64,000 bases of DNA from Portunus trituberculatus (taxonomy: Eukaryota; Arthropoda; Malacostraca; Decapoda; Portunidae): contig NC_059281.1 of the NCBI RefSeq assembly GCF_017591435.1, positions 15,432,402 through 15,496,401 on the forward strand, read 5' to 3'. Shown here piece after piece: positions 38,070-49,499 of the stretch. The notes beneath the pieces are model-generated. The model was not told the DNA's origin and ran no database searches. It was given only the letters and a program-made list of their open reading frames with translations. Both the position numbers and the translations under genes were made by a program. How positions within the stretch are numbered: the stretch's first letter is position 1; each line of letters opens with the position of its first letter.

Positions 38070-40794
38070 TGTCTGTCTATCTATATTAATGTGTGTGTGT
38101 GTGTGTGTGTGTGTGCAGGAGTGGTGAGCGGGCTGAAGAACATCGTGGCGAGGGAGAATGTTTGGGCTCTGTACAAAGGCAATGGTGCTCAGATGGTCCG
38201 TATTTTCCCCTACGCCTCCACACAGTTCACCTCCTTCGAAATGTACAAGAAGGTGAGTCGAGAATGTGGTGCTGGTTCTTCGCTGCCTTTCGTCTACTCA
38301 CTTATTCGTTTGTCATTTATTTTAGTCATTTATTCTACGCCGTGACCTGGTTGTGGCTAAGTTGATGTTTGGATTATTCTTTCTTTCTTTTTTCCTCCTC
38401 TCTTCCTCTCTTCCTTCTTTATCTTTAACTCTTCTCTCCTTCTCCCTCTCTCACTGACGGACTGTCTCTCTGCTCTCTCCTTCACTCTCTCACTCAACCA
38501 CAGTTTTTGAACAACAACTGGGGACACAACAAGTTCCTCAGCAAGACCACCTCGGCAGTGGCGGGATCCATGGCTGGGGTGACGGCGGTCTTCCTCACCT
38601 ACCCGCTGGACACCATCAGGGCCAGGCTAGCTTTCCAGGTGTCAGGCGAACATGTCTACACCGGCATCGTCAACGCAGCTGTCACTATTTTTCAGACGGT
38701 GAGTTTCAAGAGGGTGTTTGTCGTGTTTGGTTTAGTTTTTGGTATTGTTGTTATTATTATTTTTTTTCATTTTCATAACACTGTACGTATCATTAATGTG
38801 GCCGTAATGACAAACTTGCAGCAAAGTTTTCAGTAATTAAGCCCATCAATACTGGGACGCATTTTTACCATGAGTTTAGGATGTGATTAGCTGATTTTAT
38901 TTACACTAGCAAAGTTCTTTGGAGGTCGGAAGGTTAATGGTCCAGAATCTTCTCTATTTCAACCCCCACATGAGATTTTGAACCTGTATAAGATCACCAA
39001 ATTATTACTTGAATAGATATAAAGACGTGTCATGGTACTGAAGGGGTTAAGTTTTATTTTCCATTATCCACGTGTTAGGAAGGAGGGATGCGTGCCTTAT
39101 ACCGCGGCTTCACGGCGACAGTGTGCGGCATGATCCCCTACGCTGGCCTCAGCTTCTACTGTTTTGAGCAGATGAAGTACCTGTGTATGCTGTGGTTCCC
39201 TCATTACACCTGCAAACCCTGCCAGAAGAACACAGGTAAGCATGAGTCGTTAGTATTGGACACAGCTAATGTTGGGCAGGTATGATAGACAACAGACTAT
39301 AGACCCATACTAGACCTATCTTTTTGATACTCCCACGTGTTTCATCTCTCTGTAGGAGGACTGGTGTTGACAGTGCCTGCGAAGCTCTTCTGTGGTGGGC
39401 TGGCAGGTGCTGTGGCACAAAGCTTCTCCTATCCCTTTGACGTAACGCGGCGAAGGATGCAGCTGGCCTGGATGAACGAGGAGACGCGGAAATTCGGGTG
39501 AGTGATAAGAAGCTACCTATATATAGTAGTGTGTGTGTGTGTGTGTGTGAGATTGGTAAGAGTGAACCATTTATTGTAATATTCTTACATTACACAGCAC
39601 AGTGATGAATCTCCAGGGCAATGTTTCAGTGTATTATGTTGTGTTGTGTTGTATCTGCCTCAAAGCGTGGCGCGTGCAGTCTGCTGGTTGTGAAGCGTGG
39701 ACATTCTTTTGTTCCTATAAAGTGTTACTGGAATTATTTTTATATGAATGCATAGTTAAGCCTTCCTTCTAAATATGTAGTGTTTATTTTACCTCCTTGT
39801 TGCCATGCTTATTTTTTGGTGAAAGGTTTAGATGTTATTTTTTTCTGCAGATACTGTAGTTTTGTTAGAGGTGATGTGCTGTGTGCTCTGTCTGTCATCA
39901 TTTAACTTTATTTTTCTCTTCCATGTACTGGGTGATGCTTACTTTACCAGAGCGTAAGTTGCCCTCTTGTCTTTAGTTCTCCAGCGGCAGACATCCAAGC
40001 GTCCTTCAAGTCTGCCAGTAGCTCTCCTTTCCTCACTGCTTGCCTACCTTTACCTTGGTTTGGTTTGAGAGTCCTAAAGGTTCAAGGAATGGTTTGTTGG
40101 AAGGTTTGCATGTACTGGTAACTCATATTGCCAGTAAAGCCTTGGTATGTACTTCTCTGGTCTGAAGTCTGGTAACTTTTCTATACATATTCACTTACTT
40201 TGTTATTCCTTTCTCCTTCATCTTAAGTTGTGGTCTGCTAATAATCTTACAAAATGTGGTAACTAATTGAATTTAAACAGAAAAAAGGACTTGATATTCA
40301 GAAAAAAAAAAAGACACTAGATACAGTAGAGGTTAACTGCAGAATGGTGCTTAACTGTTGAATGTGCCTTATACTTCTCTTCTGTAACTTTAAATGGCTT
40401 TTGTTTTAACCTTATATTTTGAAGTTGAATTCCTACTTATCTTCATTTTGAACAACCTTTTTCCACTTTGCATTGTGTTTGAATTTGCACTGATCAGTAT
40501 TTAGCTAGTTAAGGTTAAAATCTGCTGTGTTCACTCCACACACACACTGTGGTGGAATTGTGACTGCTGCAGCTGTGTGGCAGAGAGTCATGGTGTTCTC
40601 TTGCTTGCAGAATGGGGATGGTGGACACCCTGAAGCTGATCTACCGGGAGAACGGCATCGTGCGGGGCTTGTACCGCGGCATGAGCATCAACTACATGCG
40701 GGCCATCCCAATGGTGGCTGTGTCCTTCTCCACATATGAGTTGACCAAGCAGCTGCTGGGCCTAGACACAGGGCTCAGCATCAAGGCCGGATAA
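33044..40794 (+). CDS. SLC25A16: Mitochondrial carrier SLC25A16 (Graves disease carrier type)
   Basis: Exons are 33044-33092, 37575-37667, 38119-38252, 38504-38698, 39079-39235, 39356-39497 and 40611-40794 (TAA). Phases agree throughout, giving 317 residues, close to the usual ~330. The three carrier repeats show the signatures APLDRIK, YPLDTIR and YPFDVTR; after them come GLYRGMSINYMR and a family-specific LAFQVSGEHVYTGI and SYPFDVTRRRMQL. These match SLC25A16, the carrier linked to mitochondrial coenzyme A (yeast Leu5), rather than the related SLC25A42. The protein is expected in the inner mitochondrial membrane with six transmembrane helices. The first intron (4.5 kb) contains most of the repeats of this region. 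Exon 3 begins directly after a (TG)n tract that forms its 3' splice-site region. The start codon was chosen because it yields a short N-terminus leading into FFVKSLVAGGFAG. Confidence 0.96.
33747..33802. repeat. (AC)n microsatellite
   Basis: Pure AC tract of about 28 units in SLC25A16 intron 1. Confidence 0.96.
33803..35682 (+). other. SLC25A16 intron 1, unannotated part
   Basis: Mixed-composition intron sequence. An open frame of 164 codons (34037-34531) has no recognisable domain or splice support. No RNA gene or mobile element was recognised. Confidence 0.5.
35683..36069. repeat. Paired complementary microsatellites (GA/CT, TG/CA)
   Basis: (GA)n at 35683-35721 is followed after about 20 bases by (CT)n at 35742-35774. 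Then (TG)n at 35842-35904 is followed after about 105 bases by (CA)n at 36011-36069. Each pair is mutually complementary, so single strands can fold into two long hairpins. Confidence 0.93.
36429..36670. repeat. Foldback: 78-bp inverted repeat arms
   Basis: The left arm 36429-36506 and right arm 36593-36670 are reverse complements with five differences, all transitions (about 94% identity), separated by 86 bases. The right arm is the 5' end of the family B element that continues to 36847. Confidence 0.9.
36631..36847 (+). mobile_element. Short inverted-repeat element family B, copy 1
   Basis: About 217 bp running from TATTCTCAAACACTTC to GCGTTTCAGAATACGGGCC. The termini are imperfect inverted repeats. 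Shared internal blocks with the other copies are CTTCACCTCCAC, GAGAAACACTCTTGAAAA and AATCATCTCTGTGGCCTT. It lies in SLC25A16 intron 1. Confidence 0.75.
38011..38115. repeat. (GA)n and (TG)n microsatellites before exon 3
   Basis: (GA)n at 38011-38067 and (TG)n at 38091-38115. The TG tract ends immediately before the CAG acceptor of SLC25A16 exon 3. The same intron starts with GTACGTAT followed by (GT)n. Confidence 0.95.
38837..39050. mobile_element. TTAA-flanked MITE family A, copy
   Basis: 214 bp including flanking TTAA on both sides. It starts TTAAGCCCATCAATACTGGG and ends GGTACTGAAGGGGTTAA. The terminal inverted repeat is CCCCTTCAGTAC-like, degraded at the left end. It sits in SLC25A16 intron 4, just before the exon at 39079. 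Confidence 0.85.
39498..40610 (+). other. SLC25A16 last intron
   Basis: AT-rich intron with a short (GT)n near 39530-39548. Nothing else was recognised. Confidence 0.6.
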
Positions 40795-41609
40795 CCCTCA
40801 CCACCACTCATGGGACCACCTCCAACACTTCTCTGATAGAGTCTAAGGAGAAACTTTATATCATGTTACATGATTATTTTTCTATGATTAATTGCTTGAT
40901 TGTGATTGATCTGATGTGCAGCAACAATGGGGTCTTTATGCATTACCAAGAAAACGCTTAGAATTTTTGAAAGCTTTTGCTATTTTTCATAAAAGATTTG
41001 CATTTTTAAGTATTTTTCAGATCTGCATTATGTTGAGTCTTCCCAAAAGATGCCAACTTACAGCTTCCTGAAGCAGTGATGTCACAAGTCTAGTGAATTG
41101 CTTGTCTATAGATAGAATAGAAATTGATGGACTAATGAACTTGTCTGTATTAAGAGCTCTTTGTAAATCAAGAAGAGCCAGGGACACCATCATTGGAGGT
41201 AGTTGCTTAATATTTATTTTTTCAGACATTTATTGGAATGTGACATCACCTCTTTAGCTGACAGTACATGAAGCTGCTGATGCCAAAATTAGAATGTTCT
41301 CACATTTATCACACAAGACCAAATGACCAAGACAAATGTGTGGGTGTTATTTTGAAGGAGAGTTTTTGTATTGAGTCAAAGAAGTAATGAATGAAACACT
41401 CTACTTCTGACTAACTACATAATTTTGCCACAAGATCAACAGGGGGTCATTTCATTGGTAATCTTCCTTTAGTCTGCTTCCATCTCAAGAAAATGCTGTC
41501 TTTTCACATATAGAAGTGTACTTTGTAGTCTTCACCTCAGGCATGTCACCAAACTGAATGGTATAGTTGCCAGTATATATTAGGACTTTTTATTGATATT
41601 TTAACTTAT

Positions 41610-41686
<77 letters not shown>

Positions 41687-44661
41687 GCCTTTACTCAGCC
41701 TCCTTTATTCACCAGAGTTATTAGCCTGGCATGGAATAGTTTAGTAGTGGTAGTTATAGCAATAATTATTGTTGATGTTATTGTAGTAGTAGTAGTAGTA
41801 GTAGTAGTAGTTCATGGAAAAATTGTCCATATCTTTCCTTTTCTAATATTGGAACTTTACCTCTAGTGTTTCTTTTTACTATGTGTCATGTGCATTGCAT
41901 AGTTTTTTATTTAATTTTGTTACGATTGTGAGAACTTTGTGATATTAGAAATCAAATGACTTATTGTTCTTTAACGAGCTAAGAAAGTTGCTGGTTGTTT
42001 GTCCATCTTTGTTTATACTCATTGTTATTACTTTTATAGTAAGCTATGTACATAGTATTTGAATTTCTCTTTTTTCTCTAAGCATCTTCCGTGTCTTCTT
42101 TCTTGAGTTATGTGTCTGTCAGGTTTCCTCCACCAGGCACACTCAGACATCCATCTCTTGACAGCTTTCCTTACCCCATGAAGTCTTCCTGAAAGAACAT
42201 TTTTCAACGAGATACAAATTGGAGTAGCACTTTTTGGTGACATGCAGTTAGGTCGTGAATGTGATTTCTTTTCCAGCTTCTTATTATTGCAGTAGGTAAC
42301 TTTATAGACAGCTTCCAGTGTGACACAATCTTGCAGCTCACTGTTTACTATTTTCATGTGCCTCCCCAAAAGATTCATAGTGATTCCATATTTGTGTCTT
42401 TCTAGAAGTGGATTACATTATTTTTAGAGCTTGTTTGACTTATTTATTTGTCTTCAGTATTTATTGCACAAATTGAATTGTCGGTGTTGTGTTGCATTAA
42501 AGTTCCACAGATGGCTTATTCTAAATTATGGAAGGTCTTGTCAGGTAATTTGTGGTTAGATTAAGTTATGTAAAGCTTCTTGAGTTGGTATGGTAGAAAT
42601 AAATAAGTGATCTGATATTATATTTTTTATAGATGTGTATGTTGTAATTGTTGTTGATGAGTTAAGAGTATATGTTGGTATTTAATCAGTGAAGCATTAT
42701 TGTGTGTATTTTTTTTTTTTTAGCTTGACTACAGTTGACAATTCCTCTTTTTGTCCTGCAGCCTCCCTCCTGGCGGGGTGCTGGCTGCAGGAACACACAC
42801 ATCTTGTCCATCTTATCCTCATCCTCACTGTCACCAGGCCAGTGTCAGGATTAGGATGTTATCATGCTTTTTGGTTGCTTGCTTGTTTAAAATCTGTTCA
42901 CTTTCCTTGATGGATTGAACACTGGTTTATGTGAATACATATTGTGTAATATTTTCATTATTATGTTTCTGGTAATTTCCCATTTCATGTTATTGCAGTA
43001 CTTAAGAATTTTTTTCCTTTGTTTTCTCCTATTTGGAAGTAAGATATCTGAATGAACATAGAGTTTAGAATTTTTAATCAATTTGTATCTACCAATGTTG
43101 CAAGTATATGTTTGTGCTCTATGATTCTTGATGTACCTAATTTGTTTGGATTCCTAAATTTGAAGGATTAATTTCATGCAGCTATTGTTCTTGTATTGAA
43201 TATTGAATACCTTCACCTGTATCTCATCTCTACCTCACACCTGTACATTGCCACATTCATCTCATTCTTTGCTATATGTCTTATCAAGCATCAGCACTCA
43301 TTATAGCATCACTCCACCAGCTGCATCTGAAAGTGAGTACAGTCATGCAAACAGAACATAGAGGCATGGTAATGAGATCTCACCATGCTGCAAGCCTTCA
43401 TGTCACACTCGCTTGCATCTCTCCGGCCTGTTCACACATTTCATGACCTATGTAACATTCCTTGAGCCACCACACAATGCAGCTAATTGGTGGGACAAGA
43501 CCATTACAGTTTGGTCACCATTCTTATTTTCCCTGAAGTTCTTGAATGACTTGTAAATCTCCCCCTACATTTTACAGTCATAAATGATCTCTTCCCCACA
43601 TGTTCATCATCCTCTTGTCTTCCTGGAAACATCATTCCTAGATCTTTAGTCTTTCCTATGTTCATCCTCCTTGTGTTTTACTCTGTACAACATATCTAGA
43701 TCTTCAGTCTGTCCTCTTGTCAGTCTTCTGGGTCTCTCATTATGTGCATCCTTCTCTTGTCACATTATGTCCAGGTCTTCCATCCAATAGCCTTCTAAGT
43801 GTTTGGTCTTTCTCCCTCCTAAATTTCAAGTGAATCCTGGCATGATTGCAATTGTTTGCTCAAGTTATTTTCAATGCTGACTATGAGATCCTATCCATGC
43901 TGGCATTTGTGTGGCATGGCAGCTGCAAGACAATGTTCTTTTCTCATGGCTGTACCACCTGTAAGTTTCAAGTAGTGTTATGTATTTCATCATGCATTAA
44001 TTATTGTTTAGCTTTTTAATGTTTATCTCAGCATGTAGGATCAAGTTGTTATTTATATAAAAGATTTTATGTCAAAGTTCTAGTTGACAGTGTTGTGATT
44101 CTGTGTGAGGCAATATTAGTGTTAGGAGAGCTGAATGTAACACCCTGGAAGCTCCATGCGGTAGGCAGAGGTTATTTTCATTACTCCCACGTGCACAAAG
44201 CTACCGGCATACATGAACAAAGGTGTCCCGAACCTCAAGCAAATAAAAGGTAGTCCTGGACTTTGTCCTTTTTCAATCCCTCTCCCTCCTGCCAACATCT
44301 GTCTTCAGAGATTAATCCATAGACCAAAGAGAATTATCACCTCGCACCACTCTCCCTCTGCTCTGTGTGTGATGTATATGTTTGTGTTGTATTGTACGAA
44401 GAGAGAGAGAAAGAGAGGATGCGTTAACTAAAATTTCAAGGGATTTCAGACGAGAACGATAGGTTAAATGATAAGATGGCAAACAGTATGAAAACAAGTG
44501 CGATTTTTATTTTAGCGTTCCAGTCTTCACCTGTTTCTGCTTTCTCGTCAGAGGCAGCTCTAGTCAAAGAAAGCTGTCTGCCATGAGGAAAAAGTATGAC
44601 AAATAATTCAATTTTCCGTAGGTGGGACAATTGCCATATCAAGTCTGTATCTAAGTATATT
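40795..44661 (+). other. SLC25A16 3' UTR and intergenic DNA
   Basis: No exon was recognised. Contains (TG)n at about 41610-41684 and (AGT)n at about 41785-41811. An open frame of 114 codons on the minus strand (42034-42378) has no identifiable domain. Confidence 0.6.
41610..41684. repeat. (TG)n microsatellite, about 37 units
   Basis: Pure TG dinucleotide tract downstream of SLC25A16. Confidence 0.95.
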
Positions 44662-44734
44662 TGGATCATGTCAAGATTAGCGAACCCAGCATCTCCCGTG
44701 CCATGAGTGGGTTCACTAACCTTGACATGAACCA
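44662..44734. repeat. Perfect-looking stem-loop, 27-bp arms
   Basis: The left arm 44662-44688 and right arm 44708-44734 are reverse complements with three mismatches, around a 19-base loop. The arm core is TCATGTCAAG. It lies about 320 bases before the OGFOD2 start codon. Confidence 0.85.
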
Positions 44735-44843
44735 TATAGTATTTTACATTGGAAGTATTGTTTGTAGGCATAGTTTCTTACAGTTTCCCTTGTCTTTGTG
44801 CCGTTTTCTATGCAGCGTGGCGTGCTTGTGACAGTCGCGCCGC

Positions 44844-44901
44844 CCCTCCCACGTGACGTCAGTGTAAACAAACCCTCCCACGTGATGACAATGTAAACAA
44901 A
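44844..44901 (+). promoter_or_regulatory. OGFOD2: Duplicated E-box/CRE/forkhead promoter module
   Basis: Two adjacent 29-bp units (44844-44872 and 44873-44901), each starting CCCTCCCACGTGA and ending TGTAAACAAA. Each holds an E-box CACGTG and a forkhead-type GTAAACAAA (the FOXO site in the other orientation is TTTGTTTAC). Unit 1 also has a full CRE TGACGTCA overlapping the E-box; unit 2 has the broken TGATGACA. They lie about 150 bases before the OGFOD2 start codon. The motifs are seen; factor binding is inferred. Confidence 0.7.
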
Positions 44902-45050
44902 CCCAGCATGTGAGGAGCGAGACTGTATAGACTAAATGTGTAAGTGATAGAAGAAGAAAACTTGATAACCTACAAGCGATATAAAGTGGAACAGGTTTAA
45001 AGAAGAAGAAGAAGAGGTACTTTCCTTGGGTGAGGCGACACAGGAGCACC

Positions 45051-48000
45051 ATGGGCAAGAGGTTCTGTATCTGCGAGTGTTATTACACCTGCAATTTCTT
45101 CATCAAGGAGTACGAGATGCACGTCAAGTTTGTGGACGGCGAGCAATTCCTCAATGACTACAGGAAAGTGAGTATGGTGAACCTTGAACCTAGCAAGCCC
45201 ACATGCGTAGCTAGGTGTGGTTTCATTACACCGCTTTGTACTTGCTTTTTGTAATGACATGTAAACTGGTAAATTTGTAGTTTAATAATTGCAGCGTTAT
45301 TATTCATTTGCGGCTGGTAGTGTACTTATTGGAAATTTTGTAAATAGTAAGAATAACAACGTAAGGGTGGCCAAAACCATCTAGAGTATATTGTACGAAG
45401 CTGTAGTAATGCAAGTAATTGTTTAACTGTGACAATCTTATGTGTAACTATTGTAGGCTGTTTGGTGAGATTACACCACCTTGCATCAACATTTTAAGTA
45501 AATATGCAGTTCAAACCAATACTTTCCTTCTTCTCGACCCCCTGGCCTACTGCACCCCTTTACGGCAAACTAACTTTACCTAACAATTTGTAGCCTCTTA
45601 ACTAGCAAGGTGGGGAGCTTTTTTTTTTTTTTTTCAAATGAGGTAAATTTATTAATTTTTGACAGGGTAAAATGGGGTTAGAAATGCTCCAGACAATGAG
45701 ATGTAGACCTTAAGAAGAGCTGTAGTTGTATATGATGTATCAGTTGAAATGACATTAAAACTGCTTCTTGAAATGACATATTTATAAAAAACATGAAGGA
45801 ATATATATCTACATTTTATGGTTAATTTGTATCTAAAGAATTACCAAATCATTAGATTATAGGATAAAAGTTATAGCTTCAGCCATGACACAATTCTTTC
45901 CTGAATCAATAAGAGCATTTCTTAATGATATTCTTCTTTCCTCCCTCATTCAGATTCTGCTGAGCAAATCCTGCTATAACCCAGAAAGTCTCATTCCTCA
46001 GGTGGGTGTAGTGCATTCCTCCTCACCCGCACAGGGAATGCCTCTGTAATGCCCTGCCTTTAGGAGCAGCATGGCAATACTTAAGAAATTGATCCTATGG
46101 TAAAATTAAATGACCATTGGAGACTTGGCTGGGATGGAACCCTTGGCAGGCCCCTCAGGGTAACAGTGTGTGACATGTTGTCAGGCAGCCTGTGATAAGC
46201 ACCAAGGAACAAGTGGACTCTGCTCAGCCTTGACTCTTCTGTTGTTACAAATTATTTCTGGCTGTTTAGTGCAGCCTCTCTGAACTCGTATTCATTTTGT
46301 TGATTTTGCAGATTATGTTGGGAAGTTTATGATGACTTTATTGTAGGATTGTTTATAATGTCTTCTGCTGTGACTCCTGTTTGGTAGGAGACAGCACAAT
46401 GGTAACTAAAGTAGTGTGTATATATATGTGTATTCAATCTTGTCTGCATTGATTTGCATAAAGATGTATTTCATAAACTGTCTATTTTATTTGTTTGATA
46501 TATTGTAATCTATTGACTATTTATTTAACTCATACCAACTGGATCAATGCAAATTTTAGTTCATAAAGAAGAAATGTTATTAATTCAGAAAGCTTCTAGA
46601 CAGACAGTAAACACAGTGCCAATCCTTTGCAGCTGAAGAAGGAGTATAATCGACGCAGACAGGTGGAGGCTCTGAACATTAGGCAGCGGCAGTGTGTGTT
46701 GCAGTGGTACACTCCTCGACACCCTCACCTATACACACTGCAGGTGAGTGGTGATGGTGGTGTGTGCTGGTGGAAAATATAATTCGATAGATGTATTTTG
46801 CGGGGGAAGCATGTTTTTTGTATAGCTTTAGCCCAAATGATGATGAGTAGCTGTACTAGACATGATAGTGATATTTGCTCAATAGTTTCCAGTCTCACAT
46901 GCACTTGAAACCATTGGTAATGATACATAACTCTCCTACAGCAATCATTCCTAGACAGTCGATTCTTGGAGGTAGTTGAAGCAGCCCAGCAACCTGACCA
47001 GACTTGTGAAGCCCTTGCACGCCTCCTCCAGGACCACCAGCAGCGTGTCTTTTCCTTCCCGGTCTTCACCAAGGAGTTTTGTGAAATGTTTGTAGAGGAG
47101 CTGACGAATTATGAAGAAGCGCCAATCCAGAAAAGTCGCCAAATACCATGAATCTGTATGGGGTATGTACTTCCTTGTCCCTCATCATGCCTAATAGTTG
47201 TTGCTGTGTACCTTGTGTTAGGACAGTGGACATCGAGTTTTATAATAGCCTGCAGTTCCAAGAAAGAGAGCTGAGACTCATATCTAGACCCACATGATAT
47301 TTGGTGGTAGTCACCCTTGTGTTTGATCTACATGATGAAGATGAGTGAACAAACCGAGTAGTATTAAGAAAATAGAAAGGTAAGGAAAACATACTGTGTG
47401 CTTTCCTTCCTGAAGAACATTTCTTTATTTTGGCTACAGATAAAGCTGGATGAACTTGGCTTCACTGACTTTGTGAGCAGCCTGCAGAAGGAGTACCTCA
47501 CCCCCATCACGCGGCTCCTCTTCCCTGAGTGGGGTGGCGGCTCCCTGGACTCTCACAAGGCCTTCGTGGTCACGTACAAGGATGGGGAGGACGTGGACCT
47601 GAGCTACCACTATGACAATGCTGAGGTGAGACTTGACAAATCATTGCAGTGCATAGATAAGTACAAATATAGGCATGCACTAGGAAAGATTAGGAAACTG
47701 TTTTTGTTTGATGAATTGACTTTCCTCCTTGAATGGTTCTCTACATCAAAGGTATATTGCATATCTTAACCAGAACAAGACAGGACAGAAGGTGAGGACA
47801 GTGTAATGCCTTATTCTCTGTGGCAGGTCACCCTAAATGTGGCCCTGAATGAAGACTACAGCAATGGTGAGCTTTACTTTGGCCCCATGAGGTCAGAAGT
47901 GTCATCCCGCCGGTTTGGTTACACACACCAGCTGGGACGAGGATTACTTCACCGAGGACAGCAGTTCCATGGTGCATTGCCCATCACCAGTGGCATCAGG

Positions 48001-48455
48001 TGGGTGTGGCTCAAAACACCACATCGCACACACTCCCTCATTCATTGCTTCTATTCCAGTACCCTTTGATGTAATGTGCACACTTCAGAACTTGATATTG
48101 TTCAATGCCTCAAAAGTTCAGTTCCTCCATATGTCAGATCGACCTTCTTGATAATTACTCCATTTTCTTGAATGTCGCTCAACTGTCCCATCCATGGTCT
48201 GTGAGTGAGTGAGATGTTACAATTGAATTTTCAGAAAACAGTTCAAAACACACGGTATATACTGTCAGTGGTATATGCTTTAATAATGTAATTCTTCTCT
48301 TCTACAGACACAACCTTATAATCTGGATGCGGTCGTCAGAGGTGAGGAACAAGCTGTGTCCAATGTGCAACATGACCCCTAAGCTGGTGCCTGTGAAGGA
48401 AGGGTTTGGGGATGGCTTCACACAGAATGAGGAGGATGTGTGTACCCTCAATTGA
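45051..48455 (+). CDS. OGFOD2: OGFOD2, predicted Fe(II)/2-oxoglutarate dioxygenase
   Basis: Exons are 45051-45167, 45954-46001, 46633-46743, 46942-47162, 47440-47625, 47827-47999 and 48308-48455 (TGA). With one base restored in exon 4 the phases agree and give 334 residues (human about 350). The Cys-rich start CICECYYTCNFF, the segment NTMNLYG, RAFVVxY-like KAFVVTYKDGEDVDL, and the C-terminal Cys pair CPMC with GFGDGFT are OGFOD2 hallmarks. Predicted iron ligands are H223 and D225 in the HYDNAE motif and H276 in QFHGALP; R286 in SGIR would bind 2-oxoglutarate. The substrate of the family is not established. Start: the first ATG, context ACCATGGGC, immediately upstream of the conserved Cys-rich stretch. 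A duplicated promoter module lies just upstream. The frame break in exon 4 is described separately. Confidence 0.94.
46942..47162 (+). other. OGFOD2: OGFOD2 exon 4 with a one-base frame break
   Basis: The exon reads normally to ELTNYEEAPI, then this frame runs to a TGA at 47148-47150. The conserved SPNTMNLYG continues in the neighbouring frame up to the splice donor. The exon is 221 bases, where 222 is needed between phase-0 neighbours, so one base is missing close to 47124-47130. Confidence 0.85.
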
Positions 48456-48718
48456 ACATGGGAGTGGGGAGGTGAGAAGTGGAGGAGGAGACCTGCTGGG
48501 GATATCCTGAGGTGTTTGTGATAATATTGTTGTAAGGAAGCTTTGTCACATCTTATATGGTTGAAGTAGTTGTGATTTGATAAATTCAGTAATGATGAAG
48601 TCTCCTCCTATACAGGTAATGGTTGAACTAGTCAGCTTTAGTTGGTAGAACAATATTTTGGTGATGGAGGTTTTGCACCTTTAGCGTGGGTAATATTTGG
48701 ATAAGGAAGATTGTGATA

Positions 48719-48763
<45 letters not shown>

Positions 48764-49499
48764 CAAACCCTCCACTCTGTACCACTCTCCTTCACTTGCA
48801 GAACTACACATACTGATCCAACTTCATATTTCACCTGATTTGTAACTCTTTCCTTGCTATTTGCCTCAGTCACTAGCCACTCTGAGGTCTTTCTTCTTAT
48901 TACAGTATATCATAAGGAATAGAAACTGTCTATTCCTTTTATTAATTTCTTTACTGTTTGTGATTGCTATAAAGATTTCTGTCATTTTTAAGTTTAGTGA
49001 ATTATTTCTTATCACAGGGAAAGTGTGATTACCAGACCTGTATTATGGCTTCTTCAATCCAGGTTCTTATTTTCTTTATTACTTACATTGTCTCCATGAT
49101 TATAGTTTTAGTATTTGCAGTTTATTATGTTTTTACTTCAAAGTTTATGTGTTGGCAATTTTATTGGGTGTTTGAAGAGTTGTAGAAGAAAGTTTAACCA
49201 AAATATATAATTCTTAATATTCTAATAATGTTTCTGTAATATACAAATGAAAAAATAGAGAGGAGTGAAAGGTCAGATGAGAAAAAAAAGAGGTAAACAA
49301 AATAATAAGGGCAAAATAAGAATAATAAAAAAAAAAAAAATGAAAGCACCATAATGTGACATACCGTTTAGTGTATTACGTAATAGTGTCTCCTTACATA
49401 CACTCACACATTCATGCATGTTATAGATACATATGTTAGTTAACTCATGTTTCTGTTAATTGCACGGCCAAATATCAATATCAGATAAACATTATGACT
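48456..49499 (+). other. OGFOD2 3' UTR and intergenic DNA
   Basis: No exon was recognised. Contains (TG)n at 48721-48760 and an A-rich run near 49327-49340. Confidence 0.6.
48721..48760. repeat. (TG)n microsatellite
   Basis: Pure TG dinucleotide tract of about 20 units in the OGFOD2 3' flank. Confidence 0.94.

Noticed and set aside
42034..42378. 114-codon minus-strand open frame downstream of SLC25A16
   Set aside because: No family resemblance and no supporting splice or start context; length is within chance for AT-balanced sequence.
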